Assembly (NCBI RefSeq): GCF_000024785.1 | Contig: NC_013441.1 | Coordinates: 5,022,001-5,086,000, forward strand | Length of the DNA: 64,000 nucleotides | From: Gordonia bronchialis DSM 43247 | GTDB lineage: Bacteria > Actinomycetota > Actinomycetes > Mycobacteriales > Mycobacteriaceae | Direction of reading: 5' to 3' | Shown: positions 28,921 to 36,974 of the stretch, one piece after another | How the letters are laid out: every line of letters starts with the position of its first letter | Numbering within the stretch: the stretch's first letter is position 1 | Translations under genes and position numbers: made by a program | Notes under the pieces: model-generated | The model's input: only the letters and a program-made list of their open reading frames with translations | Database searches by the model: none | Told to the model about the DNA's origin: nothing

Positions 28921-29304
28921 GTGTACAAGGCAGCACTGACTCCAAAGGATCCGTCGATTCGCCCTGCAGCGCGCTCGTCGCGGCCCGCCTCCACGCTGCA
29001 CTCATCCCTGAGCGACCACTCGATCGAGGCGTTCTGCATGAATCCGAGCTGCGTCAACAAGGTGACCTACGCCATCGGGCAACCTGGCAGGAAAGCACTA
29101 TTCTGCAGCCACAACTGCTCAACCGAGTACGCCGGCCACCGGCGTCGGCTCCGTGCCGAAGCCGACGAACTTAAACGACAGCTGACCGCGGTCAGCGCCA
29201 GCTCAAAGGACGGTCGACGACTAGCCGAACGATTGAAGCACGTCCTCTGGCACCTCGAACGCTACGGCGGACCCACGAGCCCAGCCGCAGACTCAGGGAC
29301 GTAA
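28921..29304 (+). CDS. Small protein with a four-cysteine zinc-finger-like motif
   Basis: A 127-residue protein from GTG with GAGGTG upstream. The centre holds C-x4-C ... C-x3-C (FCMNPSCVNKVTYAIG, then LFCSHNCSTEYAGH), followed by a charged coil-like helix (RRLRAEADELKRQLTAV). It could bind DNA or protein. It stands alone between the Tn7-like element and the following cluster, and I do not recognise a named family. Confidence 0.6.
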   Translation: MYKAALTPKDPSIRPAARSSRPASTLHSSLSDHSIEAFCMNPSCVNKVTYAIGQPGRKALFCSHNCSTEYAGHRRRLRAEADELKRQLTAVSASSKDGRRLAERLKHVLWHLERYGGPTSPAADSGT

Positions 29305-29664
29305 GACTCGGCTTTCGGCCAACAGCCGAGCAGCGATCGCGTGCGATGTGGAGCGACAGCTACCCTCAAGTCATCGCCGGGACCATTCGTCGGAAGTGAT
29401 GTATAGCTCCCCGGAACGACAGGAGTGCGGGCGGACCTTCAGTTCGCCGATGACGTGGGCAACCTGTGGCGGCGGCGACATGGCGAGCAAGCGGTACCCG
29501 TTCTGGAGGGTTAGTAGGCGAAGCGATCGCTGCACCCTCACCGGCCTCGTGCCTGGGCATGCCTTACTAAAACAGAGAACGCCCGCGGGGAGGCGACCCG
29601 CCGCGGAATCGTCGGCGGATCGCGCCCCGGGGCGTCTGCACGGTCCCGAAGTAGCGTTTCCAGC
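29305..29664. other. Gene-poor stretch, possible minus-strand fragment
   Basis: No plus-strand gene. On the minus strand, residues NGYRLLAMSPPPQVAHVIGE and KVRPHSCRSGELYITSDEW (about 29371-29520) look protein-like and end at a stop. The upstream codons are not convincing, so it may be the 3' remnant of a lost gene. Confidence 0.35.
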
Positions 29665-29979
29665 ATGACTAACAGCAGCAGTGATGTGACGGCGGCCGAG
29701 CGGTTCTACGCAGCGTCGGGGCCGATGGCCACGTCGGTGATGGAGTGCGACTCGCGCTACTACGCCGAGTGCCTGATGTCGGGGCGGGGAGCCGTCACGG
29801 TGTGGTTGAACTCTGGCGAGGTCGAGCACGTCGCCGGCACCCGCTACCTCGACGCGGAGAAGCTGCGCGCCGACGAGAACGGGGGCACCCTCGAGATCAT
29901 CTACCTCGGTGTGGTGCTGCGCGCGTATCCGACGGGTACTTGGACGCGCTGGGAGAGCGTCGACAGCGCCGGGGAATGA
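29665..29979 (+). CDS. Unknown small protein
   Basis: A 104-residue protein (MTNSSSDVTAAERFYAASG at the start). It has alternating hydrophobic beta-like segments (GAVTVWLNSGEVEHVAG, TLEIIYLGVVLRAYPTG) and no signal peptide or cysteine motif. Its stop overlaps the next ATG as ATGA, so the two genes are coupled. Family not recognised. Confidence 0.6.
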   Translation: MTNSSSDVTAAERFYAASGPMATSVMECDSRYYAECLMSGRGAVTVWLNSGEVEHVAGTRYLDAEKLRADENGGTLEIIYLGVVLRAYPTGTWTRWESVDSAGE

Positions 29980-30485
29980 CCACCGCCGAGGTCCGCGAGC
30001 GCCGTGCCGCGGCAGCCCGCCGGTACCAGCCCAGCAGGATCCGGCTGCTCCTGGTAGCGCAAGCGCCGCCCGACGCCGACGACCGCTACTTCTACTTCCC
30101 CGACGTGGCGCAGCACGACTGGTTGTTCCGCGCGGTCGTGCAGGCACTCCTGCCGGGCGCCGAACTCACCAGGGACAACAAGGCGGCCCTGCTGGAGCAG
30201 CTGCGCGACCGCGGGGTGTTCCTGATTGATCTGAAGCCCGATCCCATCGTGAACAGCCGGGACAGTCTTGCCGAGTTGCGGCCGCACGTTCCGCCTCGAC
30301 TGCACCGGATCGCGGAGTTGGAACCCGAACGCATCATCCTGATCAAGGCCGACGTCTACGACGCGGCGTACACCGCGCTGGCAGTCGCGGGCCTGCCGGT
30401 CAGCAAGGTGCGCATCCCGTTCCCATCATCGGGGCGGCAGGCGGAGTTCAAGCTCGCGTTCGCCAGGGCGCTCCAGGGCGAATAG
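29976..30485 (+). CDS. Unknown protein, possibly of the uracil-DNA glycosylase fold
   Basis: A 169-residue protein. Near the start RLLLVAQAPPDADDRYFYFP resembles the motif-1 loop of uracil-DNA glycosylase relatives. In the middle GVFLIDLKPDPI is suggestive, and near the end LEPERIILIKADVY with IPFPSSGRQAEFK resembles the final helix region. This is fold-level resemblance only. Start coupled to the preceding gene by ATGA. It may be a DNA-repair-like or nucleotide-sensing member of a defence cluster. Confidence 0.5.
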   Translation: MTTAEVRERRAAAARRYQPSRIRLLLVAQAPPDADDRYFYFPDVAQHDWLFRAVVQALLPGAELTRDNKAALLEQLRDRGVFLIDLKPDPIVNSRDSLAELRPHVPPRLHRIAELEPERIILIKADVYDAAYTALAVAGLPVSKVRIPFPSSGRQAEFKLAFARALQGE

Positions 30486-30524
30486 CGGTCCGCGTTGTCA
30501 CCCCACCGTGCGACGCTGTCGCCC

Positions 30525-31248
30525 ATGCCCCACACAGCCGAGCAGCTCCACGCCCTCGTCGCCGCCTGCGAGCAGTTTCGCGGCTCGGAGGCACCGAAGG
30601 GTTACCGGGACGGTCTCGCCCTCTGCATGGTCGACAGCGTGCAGTCCACCGGCGTCACCTACCGCAGCGTGGGGAAGGTACTCGACCGTTACCGGGCCTA
30701 CCGCCGCGAGCAGGGCGGAGAACCGGCCATCGACGGCACCGCAGAGCTGCTCGCCACCTTCGACGAGTTGGACGGCCCGGACGGCTGGGCGGCGCGAATC
30801 GGCACCCGCAACCGGACGTCTACCCGCGGCGGGATCCTGAAGGCGGAGGCGATCCGGGACGCGGCCGCGGTGCTCGCCGCCGAGGGCATCGACACTGCGC
30901 CTGCCCTTCGCCAAGCCGCCACCGATGAGGCCCGCCTGGAGCAGGTACGGAAGGCGCGGTGCGCGGTGAAGGGCCAGCGCTCCGGGATCACGCGGCGGTA
31001 CGTGCTGATGCTCGCGGGCATTCCCGGGGGTGAAGCCGGACCGGATGATCTGCCGATTCGTCGCCGACGCGCTGGATGTTCCGCGCCGCAGCGTTGGTTC
31101 AGAGTTCGCTGCCGAGATCGTTACCGCCGCGGCGCCAGAACTCGACATGTCGCCCACGGCCCTCGACCACGCGATCTGGCGGTTCCAGCGGGGCCGGAAG
31201 CCGAATCCCGCAGATCAGCATGCGATGCATGTCGCAGGGAATCGGTAG
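30525..31248 (+). pseudogene. Unknown protein broken by one extra G
   Basis: The frame is good from MPHTAEQLHALVAACEQF to ITRRYVLMLAGIPG. It then goes out of frame in a run of five G near 31027-31031. With four G it would continue VKPDRMICRFVADALDV... AALDHAIWRF-type sequence and end at HVAGNR. The protein would be about 240 residues, helical, with an ending that resembles helix-hairpin-helix or glycosylase-like relatives. It could be a real mutation, phase variation by the G run, or an assembly error. Confidence 0.6.
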
Positions 31249-31259
31249 CGTCGACCCTC

Positions 31260-32114
31260 ATGGGGCCGGATGACTTCTTCGAGGAGCGCGAGACGATCAG
31301 TCCGTGGACCAGCGGCACGACCACGACGACCAAACTGCGTCGAGCATTCCTGAAGGAACTGGCGGCCGGTCCCGTGGCCGGAACGGACGACCTCGACGCC
31401 GCGGTCGCGCTCACCCACCTCGTATGGGATGAACTGATCGCGTTCGGCACCGGCGGCGGTAACACCCTCGACGACAAGGAAGTTGCGATCGCGCAGCGCG
31501 CACTCACCGCGACCCTCTCGCGCATTGGTATCACGCTGAGCTTCCCGTGGCGGGACTTCACCAGCTTCAAGGCTCACTGGTTGCGCAACGGCTGCTACAA
31601 CTCCTGGCACGCCCGCCGCGAGCTGCTCAACGAGTTGTTCGCCCCGGTACAAGCGGAGCTGGATCGGCAGGAGGACGCCCAGTTCCGAGCCGTTAACGCC
31701 GAGGCGGTGTCGCCGCACACTAAGACGGGCTGGCCGAAGGTGGATGAGGAGCTCACCGAGCTTCGCCGGCGCTTCCGCAGCGCCACCACCGCGCAGGACT
31801 ACCGCGACGTCGGTAACCGCGCCGTCGGCGTGCTGGAGGCCCTTAGCCGAACCATCTACGACCCCGACGTGCACCTGCGCGACGGCGAGACCGAGCCGCC
31901 GGCCGACAAGACCAAGCAGCGCATCGGCAGGTACGTCGAGGACTCGCTCGCGGGCAGCGACAACGAGGCGATCCGCGGTGTCGCGAACAAGGTGATCGAG
32001 CTGGCGCACAGCGTGAAGCACTCGACCGCGCCCACGCGGCGGGAGGCCGGCATCGCCGCGGACTCGGTGATCATGCTCGCGAACATCTTGCGCCGGGTGG
32101 ATCAAGACTTCTGA
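31260..32114 (+). CDS. Unknown helical protein, possible HEPN/AbiJ-like C-terminus
   Basis: A 284-residue protein starting MGPDDFFEERETISPW. The C-terminal ~110 residues (AVGVLEALSRTIYDPDVH ... VIELAHSVKHSTAPTRREAG ... ADSVIMLANILRRV) have the character of HEPN-like helical bundles seen at the ends of abortive-infection proteins. A clear R-x4-6-H motif is not certain; H in AHSVKH is a candidate. It begins 11 bases after the broken gene. Function is inference from helical pattern and neighbours. Confidence 0.5.
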   Translation: MGPDDFFEERETISPWTSGTTTTTKLRRAFLKELAAGPVAGTDDLDAAVALTHLVWDELIAFGTGGGNTLDDKEVAIAQRALTATLSRIGITLSFPWRDFTSFKAHWLRNGCYNSWHARRELLNELFAPVQAELDRQEDAQFRAVNAEAVSPHTKTGWPKVDEELTELRRRFRSATTAQDYRDVGNRAVGVLEALSRTIYDPDVHLRDGETEPPADKTKQRIGRYVEDSLAGSDNEAIRGVANKVIELAHSVKHSTAPTRREAGIAADSVIMLANILRRVDQDF

Positions 32115-32190
32115 GTCGCAGTCACGGTTGCATCGCGTCACCGGGGGTTCACTGCACGTCGGCACGCTCGGTGATGCACCATTGGGACCC

Positions 32191-32664
32191 ATGGGCACCT
32201 CTGACACCACCGCCGCGCACGACGCCGCCGAAGGGACCCTGGTCAGCATCGGCTACGAGGGGCGGACAGTCGGCGACCTCGTCGCCCAGTTGCTCGCGCA
32301 GGACGTGCGCGTGCTCGTGGACGTTCGACTGACCCCGCTGAGTCGCAAGCCGGGACTGTCGAAGACGAAGCTGTCTGAGGCGCTCGCCGCCGTCGGCATC
32401 CGCTACGTGCACCATCGTGCGCTGGGCAACCCGAAGGACAACCGCGCCGGGTTCCGCGCCGGTGAGCCGGAGTCCCGCGCCCGGTACCGGGAGGTGCTCG
32501 ACAGCTCGGCCGCCACCGATGCGCTCGCCCACGTATGCGAACTCCTGGACGGCGGGGCAGTGGCATTGCTGTGCTTCGAGCATGACCACGCCGAGTGCCA
32601 CCGCGACATCGTGGTCCGCCAGCTGTTGAAAGCCCGCCCGGCCGCTGCCGTGGTGCACGTCTAG
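32191..32664 (+). CDS. DUF488 family protein
   Basis: A 157-residue protein with the DUF488 hallmarks: TLVSIGYEGRTVGDLVAQL at the start, VDVRLTPLSRKPGLSKTKL in the middle, YVHHRALGNPKDNR, and VALLCFEHDHAECHRDIV near the end with a conserved Cys-Phe-Glu and Cys-His. The biochemical role of DUF488 is unknown; these genes are frequent in mobile and defence regions. ATG chosen over an upstream TTG. Its stop shares the palindrome CTAG with the stop of the converging gene. Confidence 0.85.
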   Translation: MGTSDTTAAHDAAEGTLVSIGYEGRTVGDLVAQLLAQDVRVLVDVRLTPLSRKPGLSKTKLSEALAAVGIRYVHHRALGNPKDNRAGFRAGEPESRARYREVLDSSAATDALAHVCELLDGGAVALLCFEHDHAECHRDIVVRQLLKARPAAAVVHV

Positions 32665-33452
32665 AAGAGGGCGTCCTCGATCTTCGGCCGCCACACGCCG
32701 AGGACGGAGAAGACCCAGTGCCGGGCGTTCTGGTTCCCGACGTAGAAGTACACGTCGTTGTCTTCGGCCAGCATCTCGCCACGCCACTTCGTCAACATCG
32801 CCTCGCGGGCCCGACCGCGGTCACCGTAGTCACGCAGCCACTTGCGGCCGCCCTGCCCGGCCTCCCAATCCAGGACCTTCTGGTCGTGGCCCTTGCATGT
32901 CGCCGTCGCGCACTTGTACCTGTATCGGACGACGAAGGGCGCCGGCTCCAGCGGAGCCAGTGATGTGCCGAACAGATCCGGCGCCGACGCCTTGTCGATC
33001 TTCGCCTGCTCGGACTTGCTCCACGGCTGCCCGTCCTCGACGGTGACCTTGATGTCGTACGGCTTGATCAGGCCGAGCGAGGGCGCCCGCTTGGTCATTT
33101 CACCCACCGGATTCTGGGCCAACAGGTCGCACATGGTCTTCGTGCCGATCAACCCATCGAGGTTCGCCCGGCGGCCCTGCCAGTTGCTGCTCGTACCGAT
33201 CCATGCCAGGCGCGCCATCTCGTCCTGGCGAGGGCGGAAGGACTCCGGACGGACATCGTTGGACTGGTGGTAGGTGCCGTTCACCCGGATCACGTCGTAC
33301 TTCTTGAACGTCCGGTCGAAGTCCTCATTGCGGAACCGGACGGGGTACAGGCGAATCCACTCAGGCCGTTCGCGGTCGAGTCGCACGCCAGCAACGCAGA
33401 CAGTCTCCAGGTACTTGTCGCTCGGGTTGGGGTAGGTCTTGACGGTGATCAT
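32661..33452 (-). CDS. Unknown protein converging on the DUF488 gene
   Basis: A 263-residue protein starting MITVKTYPNPSDKYLETVC, with RPEWIRLYPVRFRNEDFD and KKYDVIRVNGTYHQ following. The middle has a Cys-rich pair (YRYKCATATCKGHDQKVLDW), and the end reads DVYFYVGNQNARHWVFSVLG. This pattern resembles conserved hypothetical proteins found beside DUF488 genes. An upstream ATG (27 residues earlier) is open but adds low-quality sequence. Function is unknown. Confidence 0.7.
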   Translation of the reverse strand: MITVKTYPNPSDKYLETVCVAGVRLDRERPEWIRLYPVRFRNEDFDRTFKKYDVIRVNGTYHQSNDVRPESFRPRQDEMARLAWIGTSSNWQGRRANLDGLIGTKTMCDLLAQNPVGEMTKRAPSLGLIKPYDIKVTVEDGQPWSKSEQAKIDKASAPDLFGTSLAPLEPAPFVVRYRYKCATATCKGHDQKVLDWEAGQGGRKWLRDYGDRGRAREAMLTKWRGEMLAEDNDVYFYVGNQNARHWVFSVLGVWRPKIEDALF

Positions 33453-33657
33453 GACCTCCGCGGTCTCTTCACCCAGCCGCGGAGCCTTCAAGCCGACAGC
33501 GTCGGTCCCATCCGGACCGCCATTTCCTCCCATTCGGGCAGATTAACGGCCGCGTGAGCAATCGACGGGGACCTTCCCCAGCGTCGGCCGCGCCGCACAC
33601 GAAACGCCCGGATCTGGATCTGGCGCGTGTGTCGGTATCACTGCCTATGGTCATCTC

Positions 33658-36600
33658 GTGCCCAGCCAACTCGCTGTCGAGACCGTCACCCGCCTTGCGC
33701 GCCGCACCCCGGCGAGGCCAGAGGCGGAGATCCAGGCCGACATCTACATGCTGTTGACCACTTCAGGCCTCGGCCTCGACTCTGATGACGTCGTGAAGAT
33801 GGAGTCGCAGGTTGCCGACGGCACGCGGCGTCGCATCGACATCGAAGCGGGTCACGTCGTCATCGAGGTGAAGAAGGATCTCCGCGTCGGAAATCTCGCC
33901 GACTACGAGGAGCAGCTCGCGGGGTATGTCCAGCAGCGTCACATCGAGCTCGGTAGCCGTTACGTCGGCATCTTGACTGACGGCACCGGGTGGCGACTGT
34001 ACAACCTGAGGGACGGGGTGCTCGTCGCTGTCTCCGAGCTCGAACTGAACCCGAGTGCGCCGGACGTCGACCATCTTCTGGTGTGGCTGGAATCCGTCAT
34101 GGCGACCAGGGACCAGATCAAACCCACTCCGCAGGAGATCGAAGATCGCCTCGGTGCCGAATCTCCCGGCCATCAGCTCGATCACGCGTCCCTCGCGGCT
34201 CTATTCGAAGCGAACATTGACCACGCAGAGGTGAAGCTCAAGCGCGAACTCTGGGCCAAGCTGCTTCGTACCGCGTTCGGCAAGGGCTTCGTCGATGACC
34301 CCGACCTGTTCATCAACCACACGCTGCTGGTGATTACCGCCGAGCTTATCGCCCACGCCGCGATCGGATGGGACGTCTCACCCAGTGGCGGCCTGTCGCC
34401 GATTCAGCTGACGTCAGGTACGGAGTTCCAGCAGGCCCAGATTCACGGTGTCGTCGAGGCCGACTTCTTCGATTGGGTGGTACAGGTCGATGGCGGTCAA
34501 GAGTTCGTCGCAGAACTCGGTCGGCGCATCGCACGATTCGACTGGACCAAGGTCGAGCACGACGTTCTCAAGATCCTCTATGAATCGGTAATCGCCCCCG
34601 AGGAGCGTCAACGCCTCGGGGAGTACTACACGCCGGACTGGCTCGCGGATCGGGTAGTCGCGGCAACCGTCACTGACCCGCTCGGCTCGAGAGTGGCCGA
34701 CCCCAGCTGCGGGTCTGGGACGTTCCTGTTCCATGCGATCAGGCGGTACCTGCGGGCAGCCGATGACGCGGGGACTGCCAGTGCGGCCGCGGTGGACGAG
34801 GTCACGGCGCACGTGATTGGGATGGATGTGCACCCCGTCGCCGTCACTCTCGCCCGGGTCACTTACCTGTTGGCGATCGGACTCGACCGACTCAAGGATG
34901 GTGAGCGGGGACCGCTGGCGATTCCCGTCTACCTCGGGGACTCGATGCAGTGGGAGCAGAGCCGCGACCTCATCGGAGGCGTGGACAGGGTGACTATCAG
35001 CACGGAGGGCGATTCCATCATCGCCGGCGGCGGCGGTGTTCTCTTCGGTGACGACTTGGTCTTCCCGCGCAGCATCCTCGGGGACGCTGGCCGGTTCGAT
35101 CGCCTGGTCTCGGAGATGGCAGACAAGGCCCTCGACACGTCCAACAAGAAGAACGGAACGTTGATCGACCCCGTCCTGAGGCGGTTCAACATCACCGAGG
35201 ACGAGGCCGAGATCCTGCGTGAGACATTCGCCACCATGCGGGCACTACACAAGTCGGGAAAGAACCACATCTGGGGCTACTACGTCCGCAACCTGATCCG
35301 CCCCCTGTGGCTGGCTGAGCCCGACAACCGCGTCGACGTGCTCGTGGGTAACCCGCCATGGCTGCCCTACGCGAAGATGACCGCCGCGATGCAGGAGAGC
35401 TACAAGAAGCTGGCTAAGCCGCGCAACTTGCTGACCGGCGGGCTAGGGGCGGCCAGCCGTGATCTATCCACCCTCTTTGTCGTGCGAGCAGTGGAGCTAT
35501 ACCTGCGTCCCGGTGGCGCGTTCGCGTTTGTGATGCCGTACGGGATTCTTACCCGTAAGCCGCACACAGGCTTCCGCACCGGCAAATGGATGACGAGGAA
35601 CTCGGAACACCTCGCAGTGGAGTTCGGAGTCAGCTGGGGCCTGGCCGATGTCACAACCGGTTTCCCCATGGTGTCCTGTGTAGTCCACGGCAAGCGCTCG
35701 GCGTCGGCTTCCCCGATCGGGGAAGCCATCAGCACTTGGACCGGATACCTCGCGCGACCGGATATTCCGTGGGAAGAGGCGAAGGACAAGATCACGATCG
35801 GCGATGGCGCTGTGTCTGCGCACGATGCCGGCGCCGTGAGGCCGGAGTCGCCGTACAAGAAGGAGTTCCGTCAGGGCGCCGTTCTCGCTCCGCAGATGGT
35901 TCTCTTTGTCCGTGAAGTACCTGCAGGCCCACTCGGCGCCGGAGCGGGCCGAGTGTCGGTGACGTCCAATCGCAGCACCTACGAGCCGAAGCCTTGGAAG
36001 CACCTGGCCGCGATAAGCGCGACGGTCGAGACGAAGTTCGTTCGTCCTACATACCTCGGTATGACTGTGCTTCCCTACCGCACACTGGAACCGCGGCGAA
36101 CTGTACTCCCGGTCAACGACGCCGATGTGCTCGAAGAGTCAGCCATCGATGACCACCCCGGGCTCAAGTCCTGGTGGGACCAGGCTGAGGAACTGTGGGG
36201 CGCGAACAAGTCGGAGTCAGACAAGGGAAAGCTGCTCGACCGCATCGACTTTCACGGGCAGCTGTCGGCACAACTCCCAGTCGCTTCGATCCGAGTTGTC
36301 TACACGAAGACTGGGAACAAGCTCGCAGCGGCGATAGTGCGCGACTCACGGGCGATCATCGACTTCTCCCTGTACTGGGCCGAGGTCTCGACCGAGTCGG
36401 AAGCGCGGTATCTGTGCGCGGTGCTGAACTCGGGCACGGTGCTGGAGAGGGTGAAACCTCTTCAGACACTGGGCCTATACGGCGCGCGACACTTTGACAA
36501 GTACGTGTTCCTGGTGCCGTTCCCAAAGTACGACAACACCGACGACCTGCACCTTGAGATCGCTTCTCTCGGCGAGAAGGCGGAGAAGCTCGCAGCGACC

Positions 36601-36726
36601 GTCGATGTGTCCTCGGCGCGTACGTTCCAGGCGGCGCGGAAACTGATTGTCCAGGCGGTTGCGGACGCCGGTATCGGCGCGGCGATCGACGCCGCGGTCG
36701 CCAAGCTGGTGCCGGCGGAAAGCTGA
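33658..36726 (+). CDS. Single-chain restriction-modification enzyme (N-terminal nuclease plus N6-adenine methylase)
   Basis: A 1022-residue protein of Type IIG/IIL design. The N-terminus holds a PD-(D/E)xK nuclease with D61, E70 and K72 (RRRIDIEAGHVVIEVKKDL). The methylase core has motif I near residue 347 (ADPSCGSGTFLFHAI) and motif IV near 564 (LVGNPPWLPY), typical of N6-adenine methylation. The C-terminal ~400 residues are the likely target-recognition domain. Such enzymes modify one strand and cut unmodified DNA. The GTG start has no strong upstream site. The gene ends nine bases from the stop of the converging, broken helix-turn-helix gene. Confidence 0.88.
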   Translation: MPSQLAVETVTRLARRTPARPEAEIQADIYMLLTTSGLGLDSDDVVKMESQVADGTRRRIDIEAGHVVIEVKKDLRVGNLADYEEQLAGYVQQRHIELGSRYVGILTDGTGWRLYNLRDGVLVAVSELELNPSAPDVDHLLVWLESVMATRDQIKPTPQEIEDRLGAESPGHQLDHASLAALFEANIDHAEVKLKRELWAKLLRTAFGKGFVDDPDLFINHTLLVITAELIAHAAIGWDVSPSGGLSPIQLTSGTEFQQAQIHGVVEADFFDWVVQVDGGQEFVAELGRRIARFDWTKVEHDVLKILYESVIAPEERQRLGEYYTPDWLADRVVAATVTDPLGSRVADPSCGSGTFLFHAIRRYLRAADDAGTASAAAVDEVTAHVIGMDVHPVAVTLARVTYLLAIGLDRLKDGERGPLAIPVYLGDSMQWEQSRDLIGGVDRVTISTEGDSIIAGGGGVLFGDDLVFPRSILGDAGRFDRLVSEMADKALDTSNKKNGTLIDPVLRRFNITEDEAEILRETFATMRALHKSGKNHIWGYYVRNLIRPLWLAEPDNRVDVLVGNPPWLPYAKMTAAMQESYKKLAKPRNLLTGGLGAASRDLSTLFVVRAVELYLRPGGAFAFVMPYGILTRKPHTGFRTGKWMTRNSEHLAVEFGVSWGLADVTTGFPMVSCVVHGKRSASASPIGEAISTWTGYLARPDIPWEEAKDKITIGDGAVSAHDAGAVRPESPYKKEFRQGAVLAPQMVLFVREVPAGPLGAGAGRVSVTSNRSTYEPKPWKHLAAISATVETKFVRPTYLGMTVLPYRTLEPRRTVLPVNDADVLEESAIDDHPGLKSWWDQAEELWGANKSESDKGKLLDRIDFHGQLSAQLPVASIRVVYTKTGNKLAAAIVRDSRAIIDFSLYWAEVSTESEARYLCAVLNSGTVLERVKPLQTLGLYGARHFDKYVFLVPFPKYDNTDDLHLEIASLGEKAEKLAATVDVSSARTFQAARKLIVQAVADAGIGAAIDAAVAKLVPAES

Positions 36727-36735
36727 TCCGCCGGG

Positions 36736-36782
36736 TTACGCCACCCGCCGCCGCACATCCTCGACGCGGATCAGCCACGCTC
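36736..36782 (-). pseudogene. 3' end of the helix-turn-helix gene cut off by the IS3 insertion
   Basis: Joined to the 5' part at 41103-41484 after removing one CTC repeat, the frame reads ...GSETPMPGAWLIRVEDVRRR and ends VA-stop. The seamless join shows the two fragments were one gene. The remaining 3' part is about 15 codons. Confidence 0.85.
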
Positions 36783-36812
36783 TGAATCGCCCCGGCTTTG
36801 CTGGAGGCTCGT

Positions 36813-36944
36813 TTAGTTGGTTCCGGCCTCTGTTGGGACCGTGTTCTCACGGTAACTGGTGACCGTGTGGGTTGCCCAGTAGGTAGCTTCGTGCTCGACG
36901 GGCGGGGCGTGTCCGATCTCGCCGTGCAACCGTCGGTGGTTGAA
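36813..36944 (-). pseudogene. C-terminal part of the interrupted IS3 OrfB
   Basis: The minus strand reads FNHRRLHGEIGHAPPVEHEA and then YWATHTVTSYRENTVP to a stop, the standard end of an IS3 OrfB. It continues directly from ...VAEYIDW at 39903, on the far side of the inserted element. Confidence 0.88.
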
Positions 36945-36974
36945 CTTATGTGGGTGATCGGCGTCAAGAGCCGG

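Noticed and set aside
30495..32114. One 539-residue protein covering 30495-32114
   Set aside because: The middle third is out-of-frame Arg-rich sequence after the G-run; the natural frame of the first gene ends at 31248 and a separate ATG starts the second gene at 31260.
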